A stretch of DNA of 64,000 nt from Odontesthes bonariensis (Eukaryota > Chordata > Actinopteri > Atheriniformes > Atherinopsidae), in NCBI RefSeq assembly GCF_027942865.1, contig NC_134507.1, forward strand, positions 34,773,711 to 34,837,710, read 5' to 3'. Below, in pieces: positions 53,229 to 63,997 of this stretch. A program made the position numbers and the translations under genes. The notes under the pieces were generated by a model. That model did no database searches, was not told where the DNA came from, and worked only from the letters and a program-made list of their open reading frames with translations. Numbering within the stretch: the stretch's first letter is position 1; each line of letters opens with the position of its first letter.

Positions 53229-53300
53229 GGGCTCGTCCGGGATTTGAATCCGGGACCACTCGCACCCGAAGCGAGAATCATACCCCTAGACCAACGAGCC
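53229..53300 (-). tRNA. tRNA-Pro (anticodon CGG), right-arm copy
   Basis: The acceptor stem is fully paired (GGCTCGT/ACGAGCC) and the anticodon is CGG. The T-arm reads CCGGATTCAAATCCCGG, so the conserved pair closing the T-loop (G53-C61) is A-C here and the B box is altered. It may be a pseudogene. Confidence 0.82.
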
Positions 53301-53384
53301 AGAAGGTCAACATTTGTACGTTTCATGAGAGCGGGGGTCAGCTGACGTAGCCATGGAATCAGTGGCGTGCATACATAGACATCA

Positions 53385-54300
53385 GGGGCCTCATGTACAA
53401 AGGGTGCGTACGCACAAAATAGTGGCGTATGTTTTCACGTCAACATCAGATCAAGAACGAAAAGACCGTGGAAATGTGCGGTGCCTCACGGCAGCTTCAG
53501 GGCTGGCGTACGCACTTTTCTACAGCTGCTGATTCTTTGGCGACACCTAAGGTGATGTTGGGAAACTGTTATAATGAATAAATGTGAAAACAATTAGTGC
53601 TCAGACAGTGATGTGCACACCTGAGACACATGAACAATTAATACTGATAAACTATTAACACACCCATGTGTCTGCAATTACACGAGCGGACATAAAAACA
53701 GCGCAAAGTGGTGCAATGCATACCATTAAAAACAATGGCTGCTTAAATTAGAAGACTTTGCAAATGGTGCAATTCGAAGAGAGCGTGTGTTCACTACAAC
53801 AGAGAGGATTAGCTGGCACATGATGGCGACTGACTCATCAGCCGTTTTGAGGGAAATCCTCCTGGAACTGTACGCAGAGCTGCGGCCGGCGTTGGAGCGC
53901 AACACAGCGAGGAGGCATGCGCTGTCTGTGCCCACAGGTGATGTGCACACTGGGGTTCCAACCGGAGCATTCCAGAGGTGATGTGCACACTGGGGTTCCA
54001 ACCGGAGCATTCCAGAGGTGATGTGCACACTGGGGTTCCAACCGGAGCATTCCAGAGGTGATGTGCACACTGGGGTTCCAACCGGGGCATTCCAGAGGTG
54101 ATGTGCACACTGGGGTTCCAACCGGGGCATTCCAGAGGTGATGTGCACACTGGGGTTCCAACCGGGGCATTCCAGAGGGAGCTGGCCAACCGATTGGGAC
54201 TGTGCCAGTCTACCGTGACCCGAGCCATGCCAGCCGCGTGGGACAGAATTAATCGCATCTCAGCCACGTATATCAAATTCCCAACAGGCCAACATTAAAG
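53385..54300 (+). pseudogene. PIF/Harbinger remnant, right arm
   Basis: This is the duplicate of the left-arm Harbinger relic. The end sequence GGGGCCTCATGTACAAAGGG lies at 53385. It retains the same transposase N-terminal pieces on both sides of a shorter minisatellite and lacks the DDE domain. Confidence 0.65.
53938..54179. repeat. 40-bp minisatellite, about 6 units, right arm
   Basis: Same unit as the left-arm array in reverse complement, but with about six copies. The first three units carry the GGAGCATT variant and the last three GGGGCATT. Confidence 0.95.
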
Positions 54301-54600
54301 ACCTCATGACACCTGGAGACGACTTTTTTTTTGTTTAGACTGAAATAACTATTATTTTCGAGTTGAAATACATTTTTGTTATAAATATGCCCGGTTCTCT
54401 GTTATTTTCGAAATTTGAACGCACGCCACTGAAATCCACAGGCCAGTGTCCCGCCAACGTTCCAACATAAAAATGACGTATGCTCCGGAACGTCTGCTCC
54501 CTCCTCCTCTCTCCTCTCGCACACTTTAGACTGTTCGCGGCAGCACACCGACTCATCTACTACTGGCATTGGCTCACACCTCCCACAAGAACACCTAAAG

Positions 54601-54790
54601 CAGGGGTGGCCAACCGGTCAGAGCCGCATTTTTTACTGTGTTACCACAAAGAGCCACATTATTTGGAAAAATGACCGAATTCTCTCCGTTCCATCCGTCT
54701 GTTCTTGACTCGCTCTCTCGTCTCAGTCACATCAAAGCTGATATTAAACCCACGAACCGAGCAAAATGAGTCAAAAACAGGCGTGTTTGG
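54601..54790 (+). mobile_element. hAT-type transposon end, right arm
   Basis: This is the duplicate of the left-arm hAT end, lacking a few bases after GGTCAGAG relative to the left arm. Confidence 0.55.
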
Positions 54791-55736
54791 AAAGCTTCTT
54801 CCCTCTGAGGAGACAGAAGAAGAGGCTAAGAAAAAGAAAGCTGCATTTTGAAGACATGTTTCAGCGTTACCATAGCGACCAGAGAGCGTTAGGAGGCAGA
54901 GAGGATGTTACGTCAGGAGGACGCTGCTAATAAAGTTACATACAAGTACACAGTGGATTCAAGTTTATTATTATATTTCCTATATAAATACCACAGAGTC
55001 TGTGATGGTATCATTTAATTTGTAGTATTTATCCGCCACACCTGAAAGGCGTGAAAATATTGTCTGACATTAAAAGAAAAAGAATAAAATTATATCCAAG
55101 ACTTGTGGAAAGAAGTAAAATGATTTAAAAGCAAATAAAGCAATAAGCAGCAGGAGGAAGCAGAGACACGTCTGCACTCTTCAGAAGCAGGAAGCAAAGT
55201 CTGGCAGCTTTAGAGGTCAAGTTAGCGACTGAAAAACTTATCTGTCCTGCGCAGGTCGTCCACTTTTGTGTAACACCCCATCTGTGAATGTATAAGCAGT
55301 CATAAAGTTGAGACTTCTTCAGAGCTGCAGCCAGCGCTGTTTCTCTCCTTCAGGAAGTCAAATTAAGCTGAAACGTTGATGCGGTCTCACTGAGCTTTGT
55401 TAACAGAGGTTTCCTCCACAGAGGACAAGCTGCTGATCCTGGATCTGCTGAGATGTCCCAGGTATTTGTTGGCTTTGGTCCTCATACATTTAACTTTGTC
55501 CTGAGAAAGGAGAAGTTCCAAAAAGGGAAACAGGGACTGTTTCTGCATTTGACATAGACTATATCATGCTGACGTTGATCTGGGGCTGCAGTTTTTCATT
55601 TAGTTTCAGACTTGTTGGATTGAAATGTTGATGAGTTTCTGTGGCAGATAGGCTCCAGTCCCCCTGAAACCATGTAAAGCAAATGGAAGGATGGGGAGTT
55701 TGCTCCATTGAGTGTAAAGTTATCCTGAAGATAACG

Positions 55737-55806
55737 GGCAGGATTTGAACCAGCTGTTGCACCACTGGCAAGTTATGGTCTCTGTGTAACTCACCAAGCC
55801 ACCTTC
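55737..55806 (-). repeat. tRNA-like SINE head, right arm
   Basis: This is the duplicate of the left-arm SINE-like head, with the same B box and a slightly better A-box-to-D-loop stretch (GGCTTGGTGAGTTACAC). Confidence 0.4.
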
Positions 55807-56396
55807 ACACTTGAAGATGTTTCTGGAGTGTTTTTCAATTTGTCTTTTTAGTGTTTGGAGCTGAAACTTCACTGAGTCTTAAGTTTTGATCCCAGAACCT
55901 CTGAGGGTGAAAACATTCACCAAACAGTCTGAGCTATTCTTCCAGACACTCAGATGTGCTGTCCTACACCTCTTCTCTCTGGACTTTGACCTATAAACTA
56001 CAGAAACACATCACCTTACATTCATGATTTTTGACCTTTTCCTGTTATTGAACTCAGTTAGGAACCTTTGTGTGCAGAAAAACTGTTCCACTGAACCCTT
56101 TGCTCTGATTTCTGCACAGGCAGCAGTTCCATAATGAATCAGTCGGGGTGTTGAAAGGAATGTTTACATGACATCCAACACAGAACCGTCTCCATTCACC
56201 TCAACAGTGAATATCATCTTCTCCCGTCCACACCAGCTGTGAAGAATGTTAGCTGCAGTTCTTCATTCACCATCCCGTCTTCTGTGTCACTCAGAACAGC
56301 AAATGAAGAAGTAAAGGAAGTAAATCAGATCTTCTCTGAGTCCAATGAGTGTGATCCTCCTGACCGTATCCAAACCAGTCAAACTTCTGTTTAGTT

Positions 56397-59300
56397 CAGT
56401 TCAGTTCAGTTTACTTTATTGGTACCCGTAGGTAAACTGGTTTTGCAGTTTAAGAGAGAGATGGGTGTCCTTACATACAAGCTACAAGACACGTGGCACA
56501 TATAAACATGGAGTCTAAAAAACACATATAGGCTACACAAGAATAAAAAATACAAGGACAGTGCTGACATATAACATACAACATATATGTACGCAAGAAG
56601 CAGAACTGCAGTGGGATGACCATAAGGCTTCATGCAGTTATTGAAGAACTGTGGCAGTTAGAATGCACTTTAAGTGCAAAAGCATTGCTATAAGTAAATA
56701 AATAATCTGCAAGTGCATTGGAAACATAATAATCCACAGGAAATTTGTCTTACATCTTATTTAGCAGAATAACTGCAGCTGGGACAAAACTGTTTTTGAA
56801 TCTGTTGGTTCTGCAACCAGGAACTCCCAGCCTCCGTCCAGAGGGGAGGTACTGGAATTCATTATTCAAGGGGTGTTGGCTATCATCCAGGATACCCATT
56901 GCTATCCGCTGTAGTTGTCTTGTGTATAGGGAAGAAGGGTGCAGCTGTGTCTCCCCAATTAGTTTGCTTGACCACTTGACAATTTGGTATAGGCGGTTCT
57001 TGTGTGTAAGGGGAATAGTGCCAAACCATGATGCTAAAGAAAAAGATATAATTGATTCAATAAAAGAGTGATAAAACAAAATCATCATGGTCTTGTCAAC
57101 ATTAAACTGGTAAAGCTTCCTCAAACAGTGTAACCGCTGTTGTCCTTTTTTGCACATAGCCTCACAATTCTCCTGGAGATTTAGTTTGGCGTCGATGATT
57201 GTCCCTAAGCATTTATAGGATGTAACTTGTTCCACTATTTGACCTTTCATAGTGGTGGCCTCATGCCTAGGATTGTTTCCAAAATCAATGTGCATATCCT
57301 TTGTTTTTGCTATGTTCAGTTGAAGATATGATTCCTCACACCACTGTACAAAATCTGCTACTATTGGTCCATGACCTCGTTTGTTCTTCTGTAGCAAGCT
57401 TACAATGACAGAGTCATCTGCATATTTAATTATGGTCCTATTAGCAAAAGTACTCTGACACATGTTTGTATACAGGATGAAGAGGAGGGGTGAGAGTGCG
57501 CACCCTTGTGGCGAGCCTGTGGAGGAGCAAAGTTGACTGGACATGACTCCATTCACCCTGACTTCCTGTGTCCTATTAATTAAAAAGTCTAAAATCCAAC
57601 CAACAAGACTAAAACTTAAAGAAAATTGTGTAAGAAGACGGTTTATTAAAATGTGTGGTTGGATGGTGTTAAAAGCTGATGAAAAGTCAATAAATAAAAC
57701 TTGTGCATGTGACCCACTTCCTTCAAGATGTTTTAGAAGCTGATGGAGTAGGGTGATGGTAGCATCTTCCACTCCTCTGTTCGGCCTGTAGGCAAACTGC
57801 ATGGGGTCCAATGCATTTTCAGTGTGCCTTAAGATGTGTGACCTTATCAATTTTTCAAAATTTTTCATTACAATTGAGGTTAGGGCAAAGGGTCTAAAAT
57901 CGTTCAAAGTACTTGGCCTGCCACATTTCGGGACAGGGACCACAACAGCGTGTTTCCATACCTTGGGTACATGTTGCGTCTGCAGAGATTTATTAAAAAT
58001 GAGCTGGAATATTGAGCTCAACTCTTTTGCACATGTCTTAATTACACGCCCAGAGATATTGTCTGGTCCATAACTTTTATTAACCTTTGTCTTGAAGAAG
58101 ACATTTTCAACATCTCTACATGTGATGCTGGTGTGCTGACCATCTTTGAGTTTGCACTGGAGTTTTCCAATTTCCTGGCTGAAATCAAACTTATCAAAAC
58201 GGTTATAAAAACAATTCAAGGCATTTGCAAGCTCATTATCAGATTTAAAACCTTCAAGGGATATATGGTTACTTTTACTCTGGTTCTGGATACCAGCTAT
58301 AGTTTTCATACAGGACCAGGCAGAGCCAAGGTTATTCTCAGTCATTCTTTGTTTGAGTTTGGACTTATATCTTTGTTTGGCTTTAGATATCTCAGTTTTC
58401 AGTTCTCTGGTGGCTACATGTAGATCAGTAGCAGTACCCTGCTTGTGAGCCTGCCTTTTTCTCTGTAAACAGCTTTTAATAGTCCCATTTACCCATGGCT
58501 TGTTGTTTGGGTAAATCTTGATCTGTTTACATGGGATAATCATATCCCTACAAAAAGCCACATATGAACACACCACATCAGTGAGTTCATCCAAATCATT
58601 ACAGTCTGTAAAAGTGTCCCAGTCTGTGCAGTCATAACATTCCTGAAGGCACATAACTGAATCCTCAGTCCATTCCTTTACTTCCTTGATTTGCACTTGT
58701 TCCCTTCTCAAGACAGAACTGTACTTGGGAATGAGTTGAACACAGTTATGGTCTGCAGAGCCCAGCGGGGGCAGTGGAATCTATTTGTAAGCGTCCTTCA
58801 CTGTACCATAACAGAGATTCAGTGTCTTTCCCCGCCTGGTTGGACAGGGGACATACTGATAAAAGTCTCTCACGGAATGTTTTAACGTCACATGATTGAA
58901 GTCACCTAGGATAAAGTTCGGAGCGTCGGGTGAGAGTGATTGTAATTTATGCGTGACATCCGAAATAACATTGCAAGCAATGGTGGCATTTGCCTTCGGG
59001 TGAATGTACACGACTGTTAGAAAGATTTGCGGAAATTCGCGTGGCAGATAGAATGGACGCATTGACACGGACAGGAGCTCAATGTCGGGTAAACAGGTGT
59101 TTTCTCTGACAGTCACAGAAGTACAGTAGCGCCTGTTCAGGTATACACATACCCCTCCGCCGAGCGTCTTCCCCGTTATGTTAGCATCTCTGTCCGTCCG
59201 GATAGGTGATCCAAAACCGCCGATCCACAGTTCTCGATCCTGGTCGTGCCCAGACAACCAGGTCTCCGTGAAGGCCAAGACGCAGCATTCCCCAAAATCC

Positions 59301-59700
59301 TTCTGCAGCTGGACGTTTCCCTGCAGCTCATCGAGTTTATTCCTAAGGGATTGCACATTTCCTAAAATCATGGTGGGGAGGGGGATCCGTTTCAGACACC
59401 GCTTCCTCCGGCGTAAACGAACACCTCCGCGTTTGCCCCGCTTCCTCTTTTTTCCCTGCCATGCCGAGTGTTCGGGCTTGTGATCTTTTCTTATACAGTC
59501 TGGTAAGTTTAAAACCGCATCTGGTGTGTTGTGCGCGCCCTCAAAGCGAAGTTGAAGCAACTGGTCTCTGCTGTACACAGTTCTTGCTTGGGCGGCCTGC
59601 ATTGTGTCTCGGGCAAGCAGCAGGAATGACACCAGAATCCAAGTTACAACCAGATAGAAAAGTTCCATTTTTGTTTTGTATCGTCAGTTCAGGGTGAAAT
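56397..59700 (-). pseudogene. CR1/Rex1-type LINE, right-arm copy
   Basis: This is the duplicate of the left-arm LINE, read on the minus strand from a start at 59668. One in-frame TAG at about 58781-58783 is the only visible interruption between 59668 and 56750. The left-arm copy has different defects at different places, and lacks this stop. The two copies therefore decayed independently after duplication. Endonuclease and reverse transcriptase motifs are as in the left copy. Confidence 0.8.
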
Positions 59701-60718
59701 GACGTGGACAAACTTTAAACAGACTTCAGACAAACGTCAGGACTCTTAAGACTTATACAACCGATTAAAACAAACAAACATATCGGACGCCAAACTCTCT
59801 CCCTGCCAGTCGCTGCGTGTGCAAGCGCCTGTGGCTCTTGCTCACAGTTCAGGTTCAGTTGAAGGTTTAGTCAGTGGTGTTATTTATTTAGTCATTTACA
59901 AATCCTCTGAAAAGTAGATCATAATCCAACTGAAGTTTGGTGGATTAAAGCCTGCTCTTTAAAGCACAGAGTAACGTCACCTCCCAAAGCCAACCCTGTC
60001 ACTGGCTCTAAAGGAGAGGAGCCTGTTAGCGGAGGGCCCTGCTCAGAGTCCTGCTTTAGTGAACTACAGCAACCAAGTAAACCTGCCAGACTTCTGTTGG
60101 GATCAGACTGATCTATGAGGGCTTAAAGATTCCACAAAGAGAAACATGCAGCTGAACCTAAATAAAACTTGAACAGAGAACTTACAGGAGAGGTTTTAAT
60201 GCTTTTATGCATCAATCTTTACTTCATTGGCTCCCTCCATGGGATAAAATTTGGAACATTTTCCTAATAAAAGAAAAAAATGTCAAGGCTCAGAAAGCAC
60301 CTTTATCATTGTTTTACTGTGTAATATGTAGGATGCATAACGAAAGTTACGTATGTAACTACGGTTCTATGAATCCTGGATGACCGCCAGAGGCGGTGCT
60401 TTCAAGCACTGGATGATACATCTTGCGCATGCGCAGGTCGAGTGTTAATACCAACAACGTCACTCGTGACCCCCTGCTGACCCCGGAGAGCCTATATACT
60501 TCCGGCAACATCAGCAGGTCAGTCCTTACAGAATCTTCTCGCGAGTATACGAGGATTCTGAGTGACAGAACGCTCTGGCGGTCATCCAGGATTCATAGAA
60601 CCGTAGTTACATTCGTAACTTTCGTTCTATTTCATCCTTACTGACCGCCAGAGGCGGTGCTTTCAAGCACTGGATGACTAATACCAGAAGAGTCACGAGG
60701 AATCCGCACTTACTCACT

Positions 60719-63235
60719 TTATTGAGAGGAAGCAGCAGAGTCGGGCAGCAGGACCACAGCCAACGGGTTGGGAGTGGCAACATTCACCCGATAGAACCTG
60801 GAGAAGGTACTCGGTGACGCCCATGACGCTGCCTCACAGATGTCTTCCAGGGGAACGCCCCGTAGGGCTGCCCATGAGGTCGAGACAGCTCTGGTGGAGT
60901 GGCAGCTCACCCCAGCTGGCTGGGGGCGCCCACTTCCCTCATATGCCTGGGTGATGGCGTCCACCACCCAGTGAGACAGTCGCTGTTTAGAGAGCGCACA
61001 GCCTCTCCGAGGGCCACCGTAGCAGAGGAAGAGCTGGTCCGACTGCCTGATACCGGCAGCCGCGGCCACGTAGGCTCTCAGAGCCCGCACAGGGCATAGT
61101 AGGCGTAACCTGTCCTCCCCCTCCGGGGGAACAAACTGTGCCAGGTGGATAGGTCTGTTAGATGAAAACAGCACCTTCGGGAGAAAAGCGGGGTTCGGCC
61201 ATAGGGAAACCCCTGAGCCATCCGAGTTCCACCTCATGCAGGAGTCGCTCACCGACAGAGCATGCAGCTCCCCGACGCGCTTCGCTGACGCGATAGCGAG
61301 TAGAAAGGCGGTCTTAGCGGAGACCCACCTCAGCCCTGCCTGAGCAAGGGGTTCAAAGGGAGGCGCGCACAGGGCGCCGAGCACCAGGTGCAGATCCCAT
61401 GGCGGGGTGCGCCGCACTCGTGGGGGGCGCAGCCGCCGCGCACCTTTCAGGAAAAGGGACACCAACCTGTGGCTTCCCACCGTGCCGTTATCCACTCGAG
61501 CATGCCGAGAGGAAATGGCCGCCACATACACCCTCAGGGTAGCGGGGGACCGGCCGTCATCCAGGAGTGACTGGAGGAACTCCAGAATCCTAGGGACAGG
61601 ACAGTGCACAGGGTCCTCACCCCTGTCCAAGCACCATGTAGTGAACAGCCGCCACCTCTGTTCATAAAGCGCCCGGGTAGAAGGCGCCCTCGCGTTTAGG
61701 ATGGTATGGCAAACCTCGCCAGAGCACTCAGTCAGCATCGGGTCGGGCCCTGCAGTGGCCAGACCCACAGCTGCAGACGGGACGGGTCGGGATGCCAGAT
61801 CCGACCCTACCACTGAGACAGGAGATCCCTCCTGTCGGGGAGGCGCCATGGGGAACCCCTGCAGAGCCTGTGCAGCAGTGGAAACCACGTCCTCCCTGGC
61901 CAAAGGGGGGCTACCAACAGCAGCCTGTGGCCCTGCTGGAGGACCCTCTGTAGCGTAGGGACTATCAGAGGGATCGGTGGGAAAGCATAGAGGAGAACCT
62001 CTGGCCAGTTGTGGGCCAGAGCATCCTGTCCCAGGGGACTGCTCTCCTCTGTCAGGGAGAACCAGAGGGGGCAATGGGTCGACTCTTCTGAGGCAAAGAG
62101 GTCCACGTTTGCTCTGCCGAAGGTGGCCCAGATATTGAGCACCACCTCCGGATGGAGCTGCCAATCCCCCGGCGGAGGCTTGCCACGGGAGAGCAAGTCC
62201 GCCGTCTGGTTGCGCTCCCCGGGCAAATACATTGCCTTTAGGCTGGCTAAGCGTGGTGCTGCCCACAGCAGGAGGTCCCGGGATGCCTGCAGTAGCAGTG
62301 CAGACCTGGTGCAACCTTGGTGGTTTATGTGGGAGACGGCCGAAACACTGTCCGACCGCACGAGTACATGTCGGCCCCTCAAGAAAGGGAGGAAAGCCTG
62401 CAACGCTCTGTGTACAGCCCGCAGCTCTAGTGCGTTGATGTGCTGTGAGCGGTCCCGCGCCGGCCACAGCCCCTGAGCCGTCCGGTTCTGCCACACGGCG
62501 CCCCACCCCGAGAGGGAGGCGTCCGTCGTGACTGCCTCGCGACGGGATGCAATGGAGCCCATGGGCATGCCCTGGAGGAGAAACGAACGCTTCCTCCACG
62601 GGGCCAGAGCAAGAAGGCAGCGGTGGGACACCGCAAGCCTCCTGTGCCGGTGTCTCCTGGCGTCCAGGTGAAAGCTGTGCAACCACCTCTGGAGGGGACG
62701 CAGCGACAGCAATCCTAAGGGGACCACAGCAGCCGCAGCTGTCAGTTTCCCCAGGACGCGTAAGAACTCCACGTGGTGGAACCGCCTGCCTTCCCGAAAC
62801 GGGAGGAGGTGGCGGAGGATGTCGTTCACCCGCCGTGGCGACGGGCAGGCCATCATGGTGACCGCATCGAGGGTCACCCCAAGAAAAACTGTGCTCTGTG
62901 ATGGGACCAGGCCACTCTTTGTAAAATTCACCCTGAGGCCCAAACGGGCCACATGGGAAAGAAGACACGTCGTGTCGAGGGCCACCTGAGACTGGGACGG
63001 CGCACAGATGAGCCAGTCGTCCAGATACGGCAAGATCTTCATACCCCGCGACTGTAGGTGCGAGAGGGCTGCCGTCACACACCTGGTGAACACCCGTGGG
63101 GAGAGGGAGAGACCAAACGGGAGCACCCTGAACTGGAATTGACGCCCCTGAAAGGCGAATCGCAGAAACTGCCGATGGTGTGGCGCCACAGGAACGTGAA
63201 AGTAGGCATCCTCCAGGTCTATGGAGGTAAACCAC
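60719..63235 (-). CDS. DIRS copy 2 tyrosine recombinase frame
   Basis: The C-terminal domain matches copy 1, with catalytic motifs SAKRVGEL, CHSTRAV and FSRFYRV. Only about the last 350 residues are recombinase; the upstream open frame overlaps the RT region. Confidence 0.75.
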   Translation of the reverse strand: MVYLHRPGGCLLSRSCGATPSAVSAIRLSGASIPVQGAPVWSLPLPTGVHQVCDGSPLAPTVAGYEDLAVSGRLAHLCAVPVSGGPRHDVSSFPCGPFGPQGEFYKEWPGPITEHSFSWGDPRCGHHDGLPVATAGERHPPPPPPVSGRQAVPPRGVLTRPGETDSCGCCGPLRIAVAASPPEVVAQLSPGRQETPAQEACGVPPLPSCSGPVEEAFVSPPGHAHGLHCIPSRGSHDGRLPLGVGRRVAEPDGSGAVAGAGPLTAHQRTRAAGCTQSVAGFPPFLEGPTCTRAVGQCFGRLPHKPPRLHQVCTATAGIPGPPAVGSTTLSQPKGNVFARGAQPDGGLALPWQASAGGLAAPSGGGAQYLGHLRQSKRGPLCLRRVDPLPPLVLPDRGEQSPGTGCSGPQLARGSPLCFPTDPSDSPYATEGPPAGPQAAVGSPPLAREDVVSTAAQALQGFPMAPPRQEGSPVSVVGSDLASRPVPSAAVGLATAGPDPMLTECSGEVCHTILNARAPSTRALYEQRWRLFTTWCLDRGEDPVHCPVPRILEFLQSLLDDGRSPATLRVYVAAISSRHARVDNGTVGSHRLVSLFLKGARRLRPPRVRRTPPWDLHLVLGALCAPPFEPLAQAGLRWVSAKTAFLLAIASAKRVGELHALSVSDSCMRWNSDGSGVSLWPNPAFLPKVLFSSNRPIHLAQFVPPEGEDRLRLLCPVRALRAYVAAAAGIRQSDQLFLCYGGPRRGCALSKQRLSHWVVDAITQAYEGSGRPQPAGVSCHSTRAVSTSWAALRGVPLEDICEAASWASPSTFSRFYRVNVATPNPLAVVLLPDSAASSQ

Positions 63236-63951
63236 TCCCCTCTGGAGACCGTACGCAGAACCTCTGCAGTGGTCAACATATGGAACCTCAAGACCTTCAG
63301 GAACCTGTTGAGGTTCCTGAGGTCGAGGATAGGTCGAAATCCGCCATCTTTCTTTGCTACCAGAAAGTAAGTCGAGTAGAACCCCCCGGGGTGCAACAGG
63401 GGGTCTACCGGTTCGATGGCACCCTTGCCCAGGAGGACGAACAGCCCCTGGGCGAGGGCTCGGGCTTTTGCCGGGTCACGGATGACAGTCATCCTGACTC
63501 GGCCATGGGTCGGGGGCCGACGTCGGAACTGAAGTTTGTACCCGTGGGTCAAGGTGGAAAGAACCCACGGGTCCCTGGTGGAAGCAGCCCAGTAGCTGAG
63601 CTGCTGCTGGGAAAAAAGGCCGACGGTCGGCCCCGTGGCCTCAGCGTCGGGCCCCCCGACCTCTAGGGGCTCCAGGGGCACGACGGGCAGTATGTGAGAC
63701 CTGAGGTTGCCCAGGGGGCAGTCGGTCAGGCGCCCGAAAGGACTGTGCCTGCCGCTGAGCAGGCTGTGGGCGTGAGTACTGGGGCCGAGGGAGGCCCCTG
63801 GCCCGTGAGTGGGTGCCGCGCTGCGAGGCAGGTGGCGGCGCGCTTCTGTGAAGCTCAGACAGCTGCTGTCGGGTCTTCCCAGCTTGGACCGTGCGCTCGA
63901 GGGCTTCCAGAGCCGCGGAGCCAAACAGCTCCCCCGGTTCCACCGGAACAC
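61807..63951 (-). CDS. DIRS copy 2 reverse transcriptase / RNase H
   Basis: The frame has RT motifs (FLVAKKDGGFRPILDLRNLN, VLPFGLSLSPRVF, YLDDWL), an RNase H domain (TTDASLSGWGAVW) and the downstream methyltransferase-like segment (VDLFASEE, YAFPPIPL). It overlaps the recombinase frame over more than 1 kb. The region looks whole. Confidence 0.8.
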   Translation of the reverse strand: MFRWNRGSCLAPRLWKPSSARSKLGRPDSSCLSFTEARRHLPRSAAPTHGPGASLGPSTHAHSLLSGRHSPFGRLTDCPLGNLRSHILPVVPLEPLEVGGPDAEATGPTVGLFSQQQLSYWAASTRDPWVLSTLTHGYKLQFRRRPPTHGRVRMTVIRDPAKARALAQGLFVLLGKGAIEPVDPLLHPGGFYSTYFLVAKKDGGFRPILDLRNLNRFLKVLRFHMLTTAEVLRTVSRGEWFTSIDLEDAYFHVPVAPHHRQFLRFAFQGRQFQFRVLPFGLSLSPRVFTRCVTAALSHLQSRGMKILPYLDDWLICAPSQSQVALDTTCLLSHVARLGLRVNFTKSGLVPSQSTVFLGVTLDAVTMMACPSPRRVNDILRHLLPFREGRRFHHVEFLRVLGKLTAAAAVVPLGLLSLRPLQRWLHSFHLDARRHRHRRLAVSHRCLLALAPWRKRSFLLQGMPMGSIASRREAVTTDASLSGWGAVWQNRTAQGLWPARDRSQHINALELRAVHRALQAFLPFLRGRHVLVRSDSVSAVSHINHQGCTRSALLLQASRDLLLWAAPRLASLKAMYLPGERNQTADLLSRGKPPPGDWQLHPEVVLNIWATFGRANVDLFASEESTHCPLWFSLTEESSPLGQDALAHNWPEVLLYAFPPIPLIVPTLQRVLQQGHRLLLVAPLWPGRTWFPLLHRLCRGSPWRLPDRRDLLSQW

Positions 63952-63997
63952 TGCGGAGGGTTCTTCTGCAGGCCTCCGAGAGAGGGGACTGCGCCAA
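63641..63997 (-). CDS. DIRS copy 2 Gag-like C-terminus, partial
   Basis: It matches the C-terminal part of the copy 1 Gag-like protein (SEACRRTLRSVPVEPGELFG, then ALERTVQAGKTRQQLSELHR). It continues beyond the window. Confidence 0.6.
   Translation of the reverse strand: MAQSPLSEACRRTLRSVPVEPGELFGSAALEALERTVQAGKTRQQLSELHRSAPPPASQRGTHSRARGLPRPQYSRPQPAQRQAQSFRAPDRLPPGQPQVSHTARRAPGAPRGRGARR

Larger units (their letters stand above)
52931..60340 (-). repeat. Right arm of large inverted duplication
   Basis: It is the reverse complement of the left arm. Differences include a shorter minisatellite, absence of the 95-bp insertion found at 29386-29480, scattered substitutions and small indels. It starts at GGTAACAG just after a U2/5S unit sequence and ends at the GTT where DIRS copy 2 begins. 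Confidence 0.92.
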
